Positions 1 to 8,842 of a DNA stretch of 36,511 nucleotides are shown here, piece after piece. The stretch comes from Candidatus Blautia merdipullorum. Lineage in GTDB: Bacteria > Bacillota > Clostridia > Lachnospirales > Lachnospiraceae. Position 1 is the stretch's first letter, and each line of letters opens with the position of its first letter. The notes beneath the pieces are model-generated. The model ran no database searches. It worked only from the letters and a program-made list of their open reading frames with translations, and had not been told where the DNA came from. The position numbers and the translations under genes were made by a program. The stretch spans positions 1 through 36,511 of the forward strand of contig DWYL01000135.1 of the NCBI GenBank assembly GCA_019118685.1, read 5' to 3'.

Positions 1-1
1 A

Positions 2-292
2 AAGGATAAATATTATGAGGATCTGACAGAGGAAGAAAAACAGGAGGAAAATCTGAATATCCGTAATGGATTAAATTTTGCCAGAAAAGTGCTGATTACA
101 GAAGAATGTGAGATGCTGATTCTGGATGAAATCCTAAGCGCTTTGGAGCTGGGAATCGTTTCAGAGGAAGAGGTGAAAGGACTGATAAAAGCAAAAGATG
201 ATGAGACAGAGCTGATTCTGACAGGCAATATGGTCACAGAGGCATTGAAAGAAGCAGCTGACAGAGTTGTTTCTCTGGAGATCATCAAATAG
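2..292 (+). CDS. Corrinoid adenosyltransferase-like protein (CobO/BtuR family), C-terminal part
   Basis: The open frame runs in from the window edge and ends at the TAG at 290-292. The visible 96 residues contain a hydrophobic strand followed by LDEILSALELGIV and later an LTGN strand and AADRVVSLE. This is the order in the C-terminal half of BtuR/CobO ATP:corrinoid adenosyltransferases (LDEi..al..G, then vvlTGR, then ADlvtem). That family moves the adenosyl group of ATP to reduced corrinoids in the cytoplasm. The P-loop half lies outside the window, so catalytic competence cannot be judged. The canonical TGR reads TGN here. A GTG at 89 is only an internal codon. The gene sits 50 bases upstream of dapA and may be cotranscribed with it. 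The family call is moderately secure; the exact substrate is not. Confidence 0.6.
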   Translation, partial: KDKYYEDLTEEEKQEENLNIRNGLNFARKVLITEECEMLILDEILSALELGIVSEEEVKGLIKAKDDETELILTGNMVTEALKEAADRVVSLEIIK

Positions 293-342
293 CTTTTCAT
301 ACAGTGAAAAAACGTAAGAGAACAGCAGAAGGAGGAAGATAT

Positions 343-1233
343 ATGGCTATTTTTAAAGGTGCAGGTGTAGCAATCGTAACACCGATGAAGGAAAATGGAG
401 ATGTAAATTTTGAAAAGCTCGGGGAAATCCTGGAAGAGCAGATCGCAGAGGGAACGGATGCGGTCATTATCTGTGGAACAACGGGAGAATCTTCTACCCT
501 TTCACATGAAGAGCACATGGAGACTATCCGTTATACCATTGATAAAGTAAATAAAAGAATTCCCGTAGTGGCAGGTACAGGCTCCAACTGCACAGAAACT
601 GCCATTATGATGTCCCAGGAAGCAGAGCGGATGGGAGCTGACGGCCTTCTGCTTGTGAGTCCGTATTATAATAAGGCTACACAGAAAGGCCTGATCGCTC
701 ACTATACAGCTATCGCGAATTCTGTAAAACTTCCTATTATACTGTATAATATTGCAGGCCGTACAGGAATTAATATTGAACCTAAGACGCTGCTTTATCT
801 GGCAGAAAATGTAGAAAATATTGTGGCTGTGAAAGAAGCTTCCGGAAATATTTCACAGATCGCGGATATTGCGGCTATGACCAGGGGTAAACTGGATATC
901 TATTCTGGAAATGATGATCAGATCACACCGATCATGGCTTTAGGCGGAATCGGAGTAATCTCGGTGCTGTCTAATATTGCCCCAAGATATACCCATGATC
1001 TGGCTATGAGCTATCTGGAAGGCGATGTGCAGAAGAGCTGTGAAATGCAGCTGAAGGCTCTCCCGCTGGTACGGGCATTATTCTCAGAAGTAAATCCGAT
1101 CCCGGTAAAAGCCGCTATGAACCTTATGGGCAAAGAGGTAGGACCTCTTCGTATGCCTCTCACAGAAATGGAAGAAGGACATAAAGAGGCCTTAAAGCAG
1201 GCAATGATTGATTTTGGACTGAAACTGGCATAA
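343..1233 (+). CDS. dapA: 4-hydroxy-tetrahydrodipicolinate synthase
   Basis: This enzyme condenses pyruvate with aspartate semialdehyde, the first committed step of the lysine/diaminopimelate pathway, in the cytoplasm. The protein has 296 residues, the usual family length. The N-terminal GTTGES motif (about 45-50) carries the Thr-Thr pair. Tyr135 lies in LYNIAGRTG, and Lys164 in VAVKEASGN is the expected Schiff-base lysine. The ATG at 343 is chosen because GGAGGA (331-336) lies six bases upstream. A GTG at 304 would add 13 basic residues absent from the family. dapB follows after 40 bases, so the two probably form one operon. No lysine riboswitch is visible in the short upstream gap. Confidence 0.96.
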   Translation: MAIFKGAGVAIVTPMKENGDVNFEKLGEILEEQIAEGTDAVIICGTTGESSTLSHEEHMETIRYTIDKVNKRIPVVAGTGSNCTETAIMMSQEAERMGADGLLLVSPYYNKATQKGLIAHYTAIANSVKLPIILYNIAGRTGINIEPKTLLYLAENVENIVAVKEASGNISQIADIAAMTRGKLDIYSGNDDQITPIMALGGIGVISVLSNIAPRYTHDLAMSYLEGDVQKSCEMQLKALPLVRALFSEVNPIPVKAAMNLMGKEVGPLRMPLTEMEEGHKEALKQAMIDFGLKLA

Positions 1234-1273
1234 TAGATAGAAAATAGAAGATACAGAAGAAAAGAGGAAAAAA

Positions 1274-2038
1274 ATGGTCAGAATTATTATGAACGGCTGC
1301 AACGGACATATGGGCCAGGTAATTTACGGGCTGGCTGCCCAGGATCCTGAGGCTGAGATAGTGGCCGGAGTAGATCTGGAAGATAAAGGCTTATGCGCAT
1401 GTCCTGTTTTTACTGAACTGGAAAAATGTGATGTGCCGGCTGATGTTTTGATTGATTTTTCGTCAGCAAAGGCTACAGACAGTGTGCTGGAATACTGCGG
1501 AAGCAGAAAGCTGCCTCTGGTATTGTGCACTACAGGTCTGTCTGAGGAACAGCTGAAGAAAGTAGAGGAGACAGCAAAGGAGACAGCGGTGCTGCGCTCT
1601 GCAAATATGTCTCTGGGTATCAATACTCTGCTGAAGCTGATCCAGGAGGCTGCCAAGGTTCTTGCGGCTGCAGGCTTTGATATGGAGATCGTAGAACGCC
1701 ATCACAACTTAAAAGTGGACGCTCCCAGCGGTACAGCTCTTGCTCTGGCAGATAGTCTGAATGAGGCTATGGATCATGAATATCATTACGTCTATGATAG
1801 GAGCCAGAGACGGGAAAAGAGGGATCCGAAAGAAATTGGCATTTCAGCAGTAAGAGGCGGGACAATCGTGGGCGACCACGAAATTATTTTCGCAGGTCCT
1901 GATGAAGTGATAGAATTCAAGCATACTGCGTATTCTAAAACGGTATTTGCAAAAGGCGCAGTTGAGGCTGCAAAATTCCTGAAGGGAAAAACTGCAGGAA
2001 TGTATAATATGAGCCATGTGATCAACGGCGAAAAATAA
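1274..2038 (+). CDS. dapB: 4-hydroxy-tetrahydrodipicolinate reductase
   Basis: This protein reduces the DapA product with NAD(P)H in diaminopimelate and lysine synthesis. The 254-residue sequence starts with the dinucleotide-binding fingerprint GCNGHMG (8-14). It carries the catalytic signature ERHHNLKVDAPSGTA (141-155), in which His143/His144 and Lys147 are the expected catalytic and substrate-binding residues. It is slightly shorter than the E. coli enzyme, as is common in Firmicutes. The ATG at 1274 follows a purine-rich AAGAGGAAA stretch. It lies directly behind dapA, and an imperfect hairpin with a T-run follows the stop, so this looks like the end of the operon. Confidence 0.96.
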   Translation: MVRIIMNGCNGHMGQVIYGLAAQDPEAEIVAGVDLEDKGLCACPVFTELEKCDVPADVLIDFSSAKATDSVLEYCGSRKLPLVLCTTGLSEEQLKKVEETAKETAVLRSANMSLGINTLLKLIQEAAKVLAAAGFDMEIVERHHNLKVDAPSGTALALADSLNEAMDHEYHYVYDRSQRREKRDPKEIGISAVRGGTIVGDHEIIFAGPDEVIEFKHTAYSKTVFAKGAVEAAKFLKGKTAGMYNMSHVINGEK

Positions 2039-2054
2039 AAAGGTATATAGAAAT

Positions 2055-2112
2055 AAAAAACAGGCCTTGTGGGACACCGGAAACGCCGGAATGTTTCATA
2101 AGGCTGTTTTTG
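2055..2112 (+). terminator. Terminator-like hairpin after dapB
   Basis: AAAAACAGGCCTT near 2056-2067 pairs imperfectly with AAGGCTGTTTTT at 2100-2111, and CCGG/CCGG closes the tip around 2077-2089. The structure ends in a T-run and has an A-run on its left side, so it could also terminate from the other direction. Confidence 0.7.
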
Positions 2113-2172
2113 TATAAAAAATAGGATGGATGCGCATATTAACAGCAGACTAAAAGAAAAGGAGAAAATGTT

Positions 2173-2442
2173 ATGAAAGCGAAAGATATGAAAAAATTAG
2201 TCCTTTGCCTGATAGCTGCTGCTGTTCTGACAGGCGGCGCTGCATGTGGAAATGATAATAATACGGAGAACGACAGAGGCACATCTACGGAAAATTCTAT
2301 GACAGATGACGGTGTGGCAGGAGATGCAGGAGAGGCTCTGAAAGACGGTACGGAAGATCTGGGAGAGGATATAAAAAATGGAGTAGAGGATGCCGGAGAT
2401 TCTATAAAAGAGAATGCTGAGAGAGCAACTGAAAATCGATAA
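2173..2442 (+). CDS. Small exported acidic amphipathic-helix protein, possible lipoprotein
   Basis: This is an 89-residue protein I cannot assign to a named family. The first 25 residues form a signal sequence (basic MKAKDMKK, then a hydrophobic run) ending in GGAAC. Cys25 would be the lipidation site if this is a lipoprotein, but the residue at -3 is Gly rather than Leu/Val/Ile, so the lipobox is poor. The mature part is rich in Asp, Glu, Asn and Gly. Its second half repeats a loose 11-residue amphipathic pattern (ALKDGTEDLGE, DIKNGVEDAGD, SIKENAERATE). AAGGAG at 2158-2163 supports the ATG at 2173. It stands alone between two hairpins, so it is probably a single-gene transcript. Confidence 0.72.
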   Translation: MKAKDMKKLVLCLIAAAVLTGGAACGNDNNTENDRGTSTENSMTDDGVAGDAGEALKDGTEDLGEDIKNGVEDAGDSIKENAERATENR

Positions 2443-2472
2443 ACAGAAGTTCAGTTTGCTTTTTAGCGCGGG

Positions 2473-2531
2473 GGAGAATACAGATAGAGAAATAAAATCA
2501 GAGAAAATGGTGAATTTTATCTGTATTCTCC
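2473..2531. other. 14-bp perfect inverted repeat, possible bidirectional terminator
   Basis: GGAGAATACAGATA (2473-2486) is exactly complementary to TATCTGTATTCTCC (2518-2531). The A/T-rich inner bases can add further pairing. Five bases downstream is a short T-run. It lies between the small exported protein and the hpf promoter and most likely ends the upstream transcript. A protein-binding role is not excluded. Confidence 0.55.
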
Positions 2532-2590
2532 ATACAATTTTTCTGCTATATCTATAAACATAGAAATCCCTTAAAATTTTCTAAAAACGG

Positions 2591-2619
2591 TTGAACTGGA
2601 AATATGATATTGGTATAAT
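2591..2619 (+). promoter_or_regulatory. Strong sigma-A-type promoter for hpf
   Basis: TTGAAC (2591-2596) and TATAAT (2614-2619) are separated by 17 bases, with a TG extension at 2611-2612 one base before the -10. Transcription would start near 2626, giving a leader of about 48 bases. Confidence 0.8.
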
Positions 2620-2674
2620 AATGGTACATTACAAGATGAAGTCTTGTAAAATATACGTAAAGGGGTTGGACATA

Positions 2675-3208
2675 ATGAAGTTTGTAATTAGCGGAAAAAA
2701 TATTGATGTTACAGAAGGCCTGAAAAAAGCAGTAGAGGACAAACTTGGAAAACTGGAAAGATACTTCACGTCTGACACAGAGATCATTGTTACGCTGAGT
2801 GTAGAAAAAGAGAGACAGAAAATCGAGGTTACGATTCCTGTAAAAGGCAATATTATCCGGTCTGAGCAGGTAAGCAGCGATATGTATGTTTCTATTGACT
2901 TAGTGGAAGAAATCATTGAAAGACAGCTGAGAAAGTACAAAAATAAGATTATTGATAAAAAGCAGAGCGGTACAGGATTCCAGCCTGAATTTGTGGATCA
3001 GGATTATGAAGACGATACAAATGAGATCAAGATCATCCGTACGAAAAAATTCGGATTCAAGCCGATGTATCCGGAAGACGCATGTGTACAGATGGAATTG
3101 CTGGGCCATAACTTCTTCGTATTCTTAAATGCGGAAACAGAAGAGGTAAATGTTGTTTACAAAAGAAAAGGAAATACTTACGGACTGATCGAGCCGGATT
3201 TCGGCTGA
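2675..3208 (+). CDS. hpf: Ribosome hibernation promoting factor, long form
   Basis: Long HPF binds the decoding centre of idle 30S subunits and dimerises 70S ribosomes into inactive 100S particles. The 177-residue protein starts MKFVISGKNIDVTEGLK, typical of the YfiA/RaiA fold (1-100). It then has a linker and a second domain beginning near IKIIRTKKFGFKPMYPEDA with LLGHNFFVFLNAET, the dimerisation domain that defines the long form. The ATG at 2675 follows AAGGGG at 2660-2664. The frame stays open upstream to 2591, but that stretch contains the promoter. A strong terminator follows, so it is monocistronic. Presence next to secA and prfB is common in Firmicutes, although a glycosidase gene intervenes here. 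Confidence 0.95.
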   Translation: MKFVISGKNIDVTEGLKKAVEDKLGKLERYFTSDTEIIVTLSVEKERQKIEVTIPVKGNIIRSEQVSSDMYVSIDLVEEIIERQLRKYKNKIIDKKQSGTGFQPEFVDQDYEDDTNEIKIIRTKKFGFKPMYPEDACVQMELLGHNFFVFLNAETEEVNVVYKRKGNTYGLIEPDFG

Positions 3209-3243
3209 TGCCTGTAACTGAAATGACAGAAGGATAAAGAGTG

Positions 3244-3290
3244 AAAAGGAGTCTCTCCACAGAGCAGATGCTTTGAGAGACTCCTTTTTT
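3244..3290 (+). terminator. Rho-independent terminator of hpf
   Basis: AAAAGGAGTCTCTC (3244-3257) pairs perfectly over 14 bp with GAGAGACTCCTTTT (3275-3288) and runs into a T-tract. The A-tract on the left would also let it work in the opposite direction. Confidence 0.92.
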
Positions 3291-3411
3291 GAGCTTTTGC
3301 CCGAAAGCAAAAATTGTTCAAAAAGCCCTAAAAATTCTTCTTTCGTTTCTGTAAAAGGAAAGGTAGAATAGAAATTAGTAAAAATATATCACCTAAAAAG
3401 GAGGAAAATTT

Positions 3412-5679
3412 ATGCGAAATGTTATCAGCCTGAATCAGGACTGGAAATTTATTCAGCAGGATGCAGGGCTTCCGGAAACTCTGCCGGCGGACTGGCAGAC
3501 TGTACAGCTGCCTCACACATGGAATGCCATTGACGGACAGGACGGCAACGGATCATATGACAGAGGAAGATACTGGTACGCAAAAACTTTTGAGACACCA
3601 AAGCAGCCTTTGCCGGGAGGAAAAGTATTTGTGGAAATCCTGGCGGCAGGACAGCAGGCTACCGTATATGTAAACGGCACAGAAGTGACCTATCATGAAG
3701 GCGGATATTCCACTTTCCGTGGGGATATCACTTCTCTGTGCAAAGAAGAAGGAGAGAATCTTCTGGTGATCGCCTGCAGCAATGAATATAAGGACAGCGT
3801 ATATCCACAGTCAGCAGACTTTACCTTCTACGGCGGACTTTACAGGGGCGTGAATCTGATCAGTGTGCCGGAAGCACATTTTGATCTGGAATATTATGGA
3901 GGTCCGGGTATCCAGGTGACACCGAAGCCTTGTGACTGCGGCGGCGCGACTTTTGAAATTGTTTCCTACGTTAAAAATATAGATGAAAACTTTACAGTAC
4001 TGTATTCTGTTCTTGATGCAGAGGGCAAAGAAGTAGCCAGTGGCTGCCGCCCGGCTGATAGTACAGGAATCACTCTTTATGTACCAGATGCACAGAGATG
4101 GGAGATCGACAGCCCATATTTGTACACTGTAAAAGCAACTCTTCAGAGAAGAAATGAGGCATATGATGAGATTTCTGCCAGAGTGGGCGTGCGCAGCTTT
4201 TCCTGTGATCCAAACAAAGGATTTATCATCAACGGAAAAGAGACACCTCTCCGGGGTGTGAGCCGTCATCAGGATATGCTTTACAAAGGAAATGCATTGA
4301 CAAAAGAAGACCATTACAGAGACGCGGCGCTGATCAAAGAGCTGGGAGCCAATACCATCCGTCTGGCCCATTATCAGCATTCACAGGACTTCTATGATGC
4401 CTGTGACGAGATGGGCTTTATCGTATGGGCTGAGATTCCCTTTATCAGTGTATTCAACAAGGATCCGGAAGCTCATCAGAACTGTATCAGCCAGTTAAAA
4501 GAGCTGATCATCCAGAATTATAACCATCCATCTATCTGCTTCTGGGGCATCTCCAATGAGATCCTGATCGGCGGCATTTCCGAGAAGCTGGTGGAAAATC
4601 ATAAAGAACTGAACGCTTTGGCAAAAGAACTGGATCCAACCCGTCTCACAACCATTGCCCATGTGACCATGACTCCGGTAGAAAGCCCAATGCATGGCAT
4701 CACTGATGTAGAGAGCTACAATCACTACTTTGGGTGGTACGGGGGAAAGATGGAAGACAACGGTCCATGGTTCGACAACTTCCATAAGGTTCATCCGGAC
4801 ATCTGCGTAGGTGTTTCTGAATACGGCTGTGAAGGTATTATCACCTATCACGGACCAAATCCTGCCTGCAAGGACTATAGTGAAGAGTATCAGGCGCTGT
4901 ATCATGAGCATATGGCAAAAGTCCTGGACGAGCGTCCATGGCTTTGGTCCAGTCATGTATGGAACATGTTCGATTTCGGCTGTGCTGCCAGAAACGAAGG
5001 CGGCGTGGCAGGACGTAACAACAAGGGCCTGATGACCATTGACAGAAAGACAAAGAAAGACAGCTATTATATTTATAAAGCATACTGGAACAAAGAGTCT
5101 ATGGTACATCTCTGTGGAAAACGCTACGCTCAGAGAGCTGGAGAGACTACTCAGATCCGTGTATATTCCAATCTTCCTACAGTTACCTTGTATCTGAATG
5201 GAGAAAAAGTGGGAGAGCAGAGCGCTGAAAAGGTATTTGTATTTGAGGTGGCTCTGGCTGAGGGATTCAATACTATCGTGGCAGAGGCAGGAGACCTGAA
5301 AGATGCCATGACTTTGGAAAAAGTAGAGAAAGAGCCTTCTATTTATGTGCTGCCGGAAGTAAACGAAAGAGCAGAAGGAGTTGCCAACTGGTTTAAGGCT
5401 GTGGGGGATCTGGATCTGAAGGCGCCTATGGAATTCCCGGAGGGTATGTACAGCATTAAAGATACTATGGAAGAACTGGCAAAGAATGAAGAAGCGGTTA
5501 AAATCGCCGCTACAGCCTTTAAACTAACTATGAATATGACTGTTAAGCCGGGAGAAGGCATGTGGGATATGATGAAATCCATGACTCTGGAAAAGGTGGG
5601 TGAAATGGCTGGCTCCCTTGCTCCTGAAGGGTTTATGGAAAGTATCAATGCTAAGTTGAACCAGATTAAAAAAGATTAA
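3412..5679 (+). CDS. Glycoside hydrolase family 2 protein (beta-galactosidase/beta-glucuronidase type)
   Basis: This is a 755-residue cytoplasmic GH2 glycosidase without a signal peptide, expected to cleave terminal beta-linked sugars. Order of parts: jelly-roll sugar-binding domain (about 1-160), Ig-like domain (about 165-275), TIM barrel (about 280-565), a second Ig-like domain with LPTVTLYLNGEKVGE (about 590-650), and a helical Met-rich tail (about 655-755). The acid/base is Glu383 in WGISNE, and the nucleophile is Glu470 in VSEYG. AAGGAGG lies just before the ATG at 3412. It lies between hpf and secA with terminators on both sides and no sugar transporter nearby. The residue set does not separate galactosidase from related activities. 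Confidence 0.9.
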   Translation: MRNVISLNQDWKFIQQDAGLPETLPADWQTVQLPHTWNAIDGQDGNGSYDRGRYWYAKTFETPKQPLPGGKVFVEILAAGQQATVYVNGTEVTYHEGGYSTFRGDITSLCKEEGENLLVIACSNEYKDSVYPQSADFTFYGGLYRGVNLISVPEAHFDLEYYGGPGIQVTPKPCDCGGATFEIVSYVKNIDENFTVLYSVLDAEGKEVASGCRPADSTGITLYVPDAQRWEIDSPYLYTVKATLQRRNEAYDEISARVGVRSFSCDPNKGFIINGKETPLRGVSRHQDMLYKGNALTKEDHYRDAALIKELGANTIRLAHYQHSQDFYDACDEMGFIVWAEIPFISVFNKDPEAHQNCISQLKELIIQNYNHPSICFWGISNEILIGGISEKLVENHKELNALAKELDPTRLTTIAHVTMTPVESPMHGITDVESYNHYFGWYGGKMEDNGPWFDNFHKVHPDICVGVSEYGCEGIITYHGPNPACKDYSEEYQALYHEHMAKVLDERPWLWSSHVWNMFDFGCAARNEGGVAGRNNKGLMTIDRKTKKDSYYIYKAYWNKESMVHLCGKRYAQRAGETTQIRVYSNLPTVTLYLNGEKVGEQSAEKVFVFEVALAEGFNTIVAEAGDLKDAMTLEKVEKEPSIYVLPEVNERAEGVANWFKAVGDLDLKAPMEFPEGMYSIKDTMEELAKNEEAVKIAATAFKLTMNMTVKPGEGMWDMMKSMTLEKVGEMAGSLAPEGFMESINAKLNQIKKD

Positions 5680-5735
5680 ATAGTAAAACTTCTTTGAGAA
5701 TTGTTTTAACAGGCGGTTTTTAAAGGACATTCCTC

Positions 5736-5783
5736 CAGGGATATCTCAGCAGAATAAAAGAATGCGGGATATCCCTGCTTTTT
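5736..5783 (+). terminator. Terminator after the GH2 gene
   Basis: CAGGGATATC (5736-5745) pairs with GATATCCCTG (5769-5778) and leads into CTTTTT. It isolates the glycosidase from secA. Confidence 0.85.
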
Positions 5784-5807
5784 GTTGCCGTGAAAAGCTC
5801 TTTGTTC

Positions 5808-5836
5808 TTGTGTTCATACAGGGAAAGTGTTACAAT
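5808..5836 (+). promoter_or_regulatory. Probable secA promoter
   Basis: TTGTGT (5808-5813) and TACAAT (5831-5836) are 17 bases apart, placing a start near 5843, about 39 bases before the ATG. A second TTGACA at 5842 has only TTATAG at the right spacing and would overlap the ribosome binding site, so it is less likely. Confidence 0.65.
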
Positions 5837-5881
5837 AAACGTTGACAGTTTAAAAATTGGATAGTTATAGGAGTGCAATGC

Positions 5882-8455
5882 ATGAATGTAATTGAGAAAG
5901 TGTTTGGAACCCACAGTGAGAGAGAATTGAAAAGAATTAAAACCACTGTGGATAAAATCGAGTCTCTCCGGCCTCAGATGCAGGCCTTAAGCGATGAAGA
6001 GCTGAGAGGAAAGACCAGAGAATATAAAAACCGTCTGCAGGAAGGTGAAACTTTAGATAATATTCTCCCTGAGGCGTTTGCTACAGTCCGTGAAGCGGCA
6101 AAACGTGTTCTGGGAATGGAACATTATAGAGTACAGCTGATCGGCGGCATTATTCTCCATCAGGGACGTATTGCAGAGATGAAAACCGGTGAGGGAAAAA
6201 CCCTGGTATCAACTCTGCCGGCTTATTTGAACGCCCTGGAAGGAAAAGGCGTGCATATTGTAACCGTTAATGATTACCTGGCAAACCGTGATGCGGAATG
6301 GATGGGAAAAGTCCATGAGTTCCTGGGGCTAACCGTAGGGGTGGTCCTCAATTCTATGAAGAATGATGAGAGAAGGGCCCAGTATGCCTGCGACATTACC
6401 TATGTGACCAACAACGAGCTGGGATTTGACTACCTTCGTGATAACATGGTGATCTATAAAGAACAGCTGGTGCAGAGAGATCTTCATTATGCCATTATCG
6501 ATGAGGTGGATTCTGTATTGATCGATGAGGCCCGTACTCCGCTGATCATTTCCGGACAGAGCGGTAAGTCTACGAAGCTTTATGAGGTCTGCGATATCCT
6601 GGCAAGACAGCTGGAAAGAGGAGAGGCCAGCGGGGAAGTTACCAAGATGACGGCCATTATGGGTGAAGAGATCACAGAAACAGGCGATTTCATCGTTAAT
6701 GAAAAGGACAAGATCGTAAACCTGACAGAACAAGGTGTTCATAAAGTGGAGGAATTTTTCCACATTGATAATCTGGCTGACCCGGAGAACCTGGAGATCC
6801 AGCATAATATCATCCTGGCTCTCAGGGCTCATAATCTGATGTTCAGAGATCAGGATTATGTGGTAAAGGACGATGAAGTTCTGATCGTAGACGAGTTTAC
6901 GGGACGTATCATGCCCGGCCGGAGGTATTCCGACGGTCTTCATCAGGCTATTGAAGCCAAAGAGCATGTGAAGGTACGCAGAGAAAGCAAGACTCTAGCT
7001 ACTATTACTTTCCAGAATTTCTTTAATAAATATAATAAGAAAGCCGGTATGACCGGTACAGCTCTTACCGAGGAAAAAGAATTCAGAGATATTTATGGAA
7101 TGGATGTTATTGAGATCCCGACCAACAAACCTATCGCCCGTATAGATCTGGAAGATGCTGTTTATATGACAAAGAAGGAAAAATTCCGGGCTGTAGTGGA
7201 AGCGGTAAAGGAAGCCCATGCAAAACAGCAGCCGGTTCTGGTAGGTACTATCACTATAGAGACTTCCGAACTTCTAAGCCGTATGCTGAAAAGAGAGGGG
7301 ATCCTTCATCAGGTGCTGAACGCCAAGTTCCATGAGAAAGAGGCGGAGATCGTGGCTCATGCCGGCGAGGCTGGCAATGTGACTATTGCCACCAACATGG
7401 CCGGCCGTGGTACGGATATTAAACTGGATGAGGTAGCCAGAGCTGCCGGGGGCTTAAAGATCATCGGCACAGAACGTCATGAGTCCAGACGTATCGATAA
7501 TCAGCTGAGAGGACGTTCCGGACGTCAGGGCGATCCGGGAGAATCCAGATTTTATCTGTCTCTTGAAGATGATCTTATGCGGCTTTTCGGCTCCGAAAAA
7601 CTGATGAATATGTTTAAGTCACTTGGGGTGGCGGAGAATGAGCAGATCGAACATAAAATGCTTTCCAGTGCGATTGAGAAAGCACAGAAGAAGATCGAAA
7701 GCAACAACTACGGTATCCGTAAGAATCTGCTGGAATATGATCAGGTAAATAATGAGCAGAGAGAGATCATCTATAAAGAACGTCGGAGAGTTTTGGACGG
7801 CGAAAATATGCGGGATGCTATTTATAAGATGATCACAGACACTGTGGAACACGCTGTGGATATGGTATTTTCTGATGATGTAGACCAGGAAGAATGGGAT
7901 ATGAATGAAATCAATTCTGTTCTTCGTCCGATCATTCCTTTGAAGCCAATCACCCGTGAAGACATTAAGGGAATGCGGAAAAACCAGGTGAAGCAGAAGC
8001 TGAAGGAAGAAGCTGTAAAACTCTATGAAGAGAAGGAAGCAGAATTTCCGGAGGCAGAACAGCTTCGTGAGCTGGAGCGGGTGATTCTTCTGAAGGTTAT
8101 CGATCAGAAGTGGATGGATCATATTGATGATATGGATCAGCTCCGTCAGGGTATCGGCCTTCAGGCTTACGGACAGAGAGACCCTAAGGTAGAGTATAAG
8201 CTGCAGGCCTATGAAATGTTTGACAGTATGATCGCAGCTATTCAGGAGACCACTTTAAGGCTTCTGTATCATGTACGTTTGGAGCAGAAGGTGGAAAGAG
8301 AGCAGGTGGCTCAGGTTACGGGAACCAACAAGGACGAGTCCGGACCGAGAAAACCTGTTCAGAAGACGGAGAAAAAGATATATCCGAATGATCCCTGCCC
8401 CTGCGGCAGCGGAAAGAAATACAAACAGTGCTGCGGCAGAAAGAAGATCAGCTGA
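5882..8455 (+). CDS. secA: Preprotein translocase ATPase SecA
   Basis: SecA drives secretory proteins through the SecYEG channel using ATP. The 857-residue protein is full length. It has Walker A GEGKT (103-107), Walker B-type DEVD (207-210), the second helicase-like domain with [10 protein letters not shown] and [13 protein letters not shown], and the C-terminal zinc motif [13 protein letters not shown]. The ATG at 5882 has TAGGAG eight bases upstream. An in-frame GTG at 5873 overlaps that site and is rejected. It has its own promoter and is followed by a small protein gene and prfB, an order common in this phylum. Confidence 0.98.
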   Translation: MNVIEKVFGTHSERELKRIKTTVDKIESLRPQMQALSDEELRGKTREYKNRLQEGETLDNILPEAFATVREAAKRVLGMEHYRVQLIGGIILHQGRIAEMKTGEGKTLVSTLPAYLNALEGKGVHIVTVNDYLANRDAEWMGKVHEFLGLTVGVVLNSMKNDERRAQYACDITYVTNNELGFDYLRDNMVIYKEQLVQRDLHYAIIDEVDSVLIDEARTPLIISGQSGKSTKLYEVCDILARQLERGEASGEVTKMTAIMGEEITETGDFIVNEKDKIVNLTEQGVHKVEEFFHIDNLADPENLEIQHNIILALRAHNLMFRDQDYVVKDDEVLIVDEFTGRIMPGRRYSDGLHQAIEAKEHVKVRRESKTLATITFQNFFNKYNKKAGMTGTALTEEKEFRDIYGMDVIEIPTNKPIARIDLEDAVYMTKKEKFRAVVEAVKEAHAKQQPVLVGTITIETSELLSRMLKREGILHQVLNAKFHEKEAEIVAHAGEAGNVTIATNMAGRGTDIKLDEVARAAGGLKIIGTERHESRRIDNQLRGRSGRQGDPGESRFYLSLEDDLMRLFGSEKLMNMFKSLGVAENEQIEHKMLSSAIEKAQKKIESNNYGIRKNLLEYDQVNNEQREIIYKERRRVLDGENMRDAIYKMITDTVEHAVDMVFSDDVDQEEWDMNEINSVLRPIIPLKPITREDIKGMRKNQVKQKLKEEAVKLYEEKEAEFPEAEQLRELERVILLKVIDQKWMDHIDDMDQLRQGIGLQAYGQRDPKVEYKLQAYEMFDSMIAAIQETTLRLLYHVRLEQKVEREQVAQVTGTNKDESGPRKPVQKTEKKIYPNDPCPCGSGKKYKQCCGRKKIS

Positions 8456-8490
8456 TACCGGGCTAAGGGATAAATATTGTAAAAGACGCA

Positions 8491-8530
8491 AAACTGCTGT
8501 AGGTATAGGAAACTGTAACTGCAGCAGTTT
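8491..8530 (+). other. Hairpin between secA and the next gene
   Basis: AAACTGCTGTAG (8491-8502) pairs with CTGCAGCAGTTT (8519-8530) with one G-T wobble. No T-run follows, so it is more likely an mRNA processing or stability element than a full terminator. Confidence 0.5.
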
Positions 8531-8582
8531 GTCAGTTAAAAATATATAAGATATGATAAAGCCGCAGAGAGGAGGATGGATT

Positions 8583-8822
8583 ATGGGACAGATGGTGGAT
8601 TTTACCATGGAGAGGGAAGGACTGGTCAAGTCTGGAGACCGGGTAGAACTGAAGGAAGATCAGGCGGTCACTATGTCAGGAGTCATGTATTATTATACCA
8701 TAAAGCCTGCAGTTGCCATGTCCAGTAATCTGAAGAAACCTCTGGCGAAACTTACAGGAACGGTGAGAAAGGTAGAGCCTCAGGTAAGTATTTATATGGT
8801 GACTGTGGAGATTGATCAATAA
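8583..8822 (+). CDS. Uncharacterised 79-residue protein between secA and prfB
   Basis: I do not recognise this small soluble protein. It has no signal sequence or membrane segment and looks like a compact beta-rich fold (GDRVELKEDQAVTMSGVMYYYTIK, then VRKVEPQVSIYMVTVEID). A run of small and hydrophobic residues, PAVAMSSNLKKPLAKLTG, sits in the middle. GGAGGA at 8571-8576 lies six bases before the ATG at 8583; the open frame extends further up but without a better site. Only 20 bases separate it from prfB, whose ribosome site follows its stop, so the two are probably cotranscribed. Position next to secA and prfB is the only functional hint. Confidence 0.75.
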   Translation: MGQMVDFTMEREGLVKSGDRVELKEDQAVTMSGVMYYYTIKPAVAMSSNLKKPLAKLTGTVRKVEPQVSIYMVTVEIDQ

Positions 8823-8842
8823 GAAAGAAGGAGGAAATAAGA

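Noticed and set aside
293-342. Lysine riboswitch or T-box before dapA
   Set aside because: The gap to the upstream gene is only 50 bases and holds a normal ribosome binding site.
2443-2674. raiA-motif structured RNA upstream of hpf
   Set aside because: The clear promoter at 2591-2619 leaves only about 48 bases of leader, too short for that RNA, and no matching structure was seen further up beyond one simple palindrome.
3811-4380. Long minus-strand open frames inside GH2 and other genes
   Set aside because: They mirror strongly coding plus-strand genes, lack ribosome sites and show no family features.
5842-5870. Second secA promoter from consensus TTGACA at 5842
   Set aside because: The only hexamer at 17-bp spacing is TTATAG overlapping the ribosome site, so transcripts would lack a leader; the TTGTGT/TACAAT pair fits better.
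8491-8530. Rho-independent terminator after secA
   Set aside because: The stem is good but no T-run follows it, and the downstream gene has no obvious promoter.
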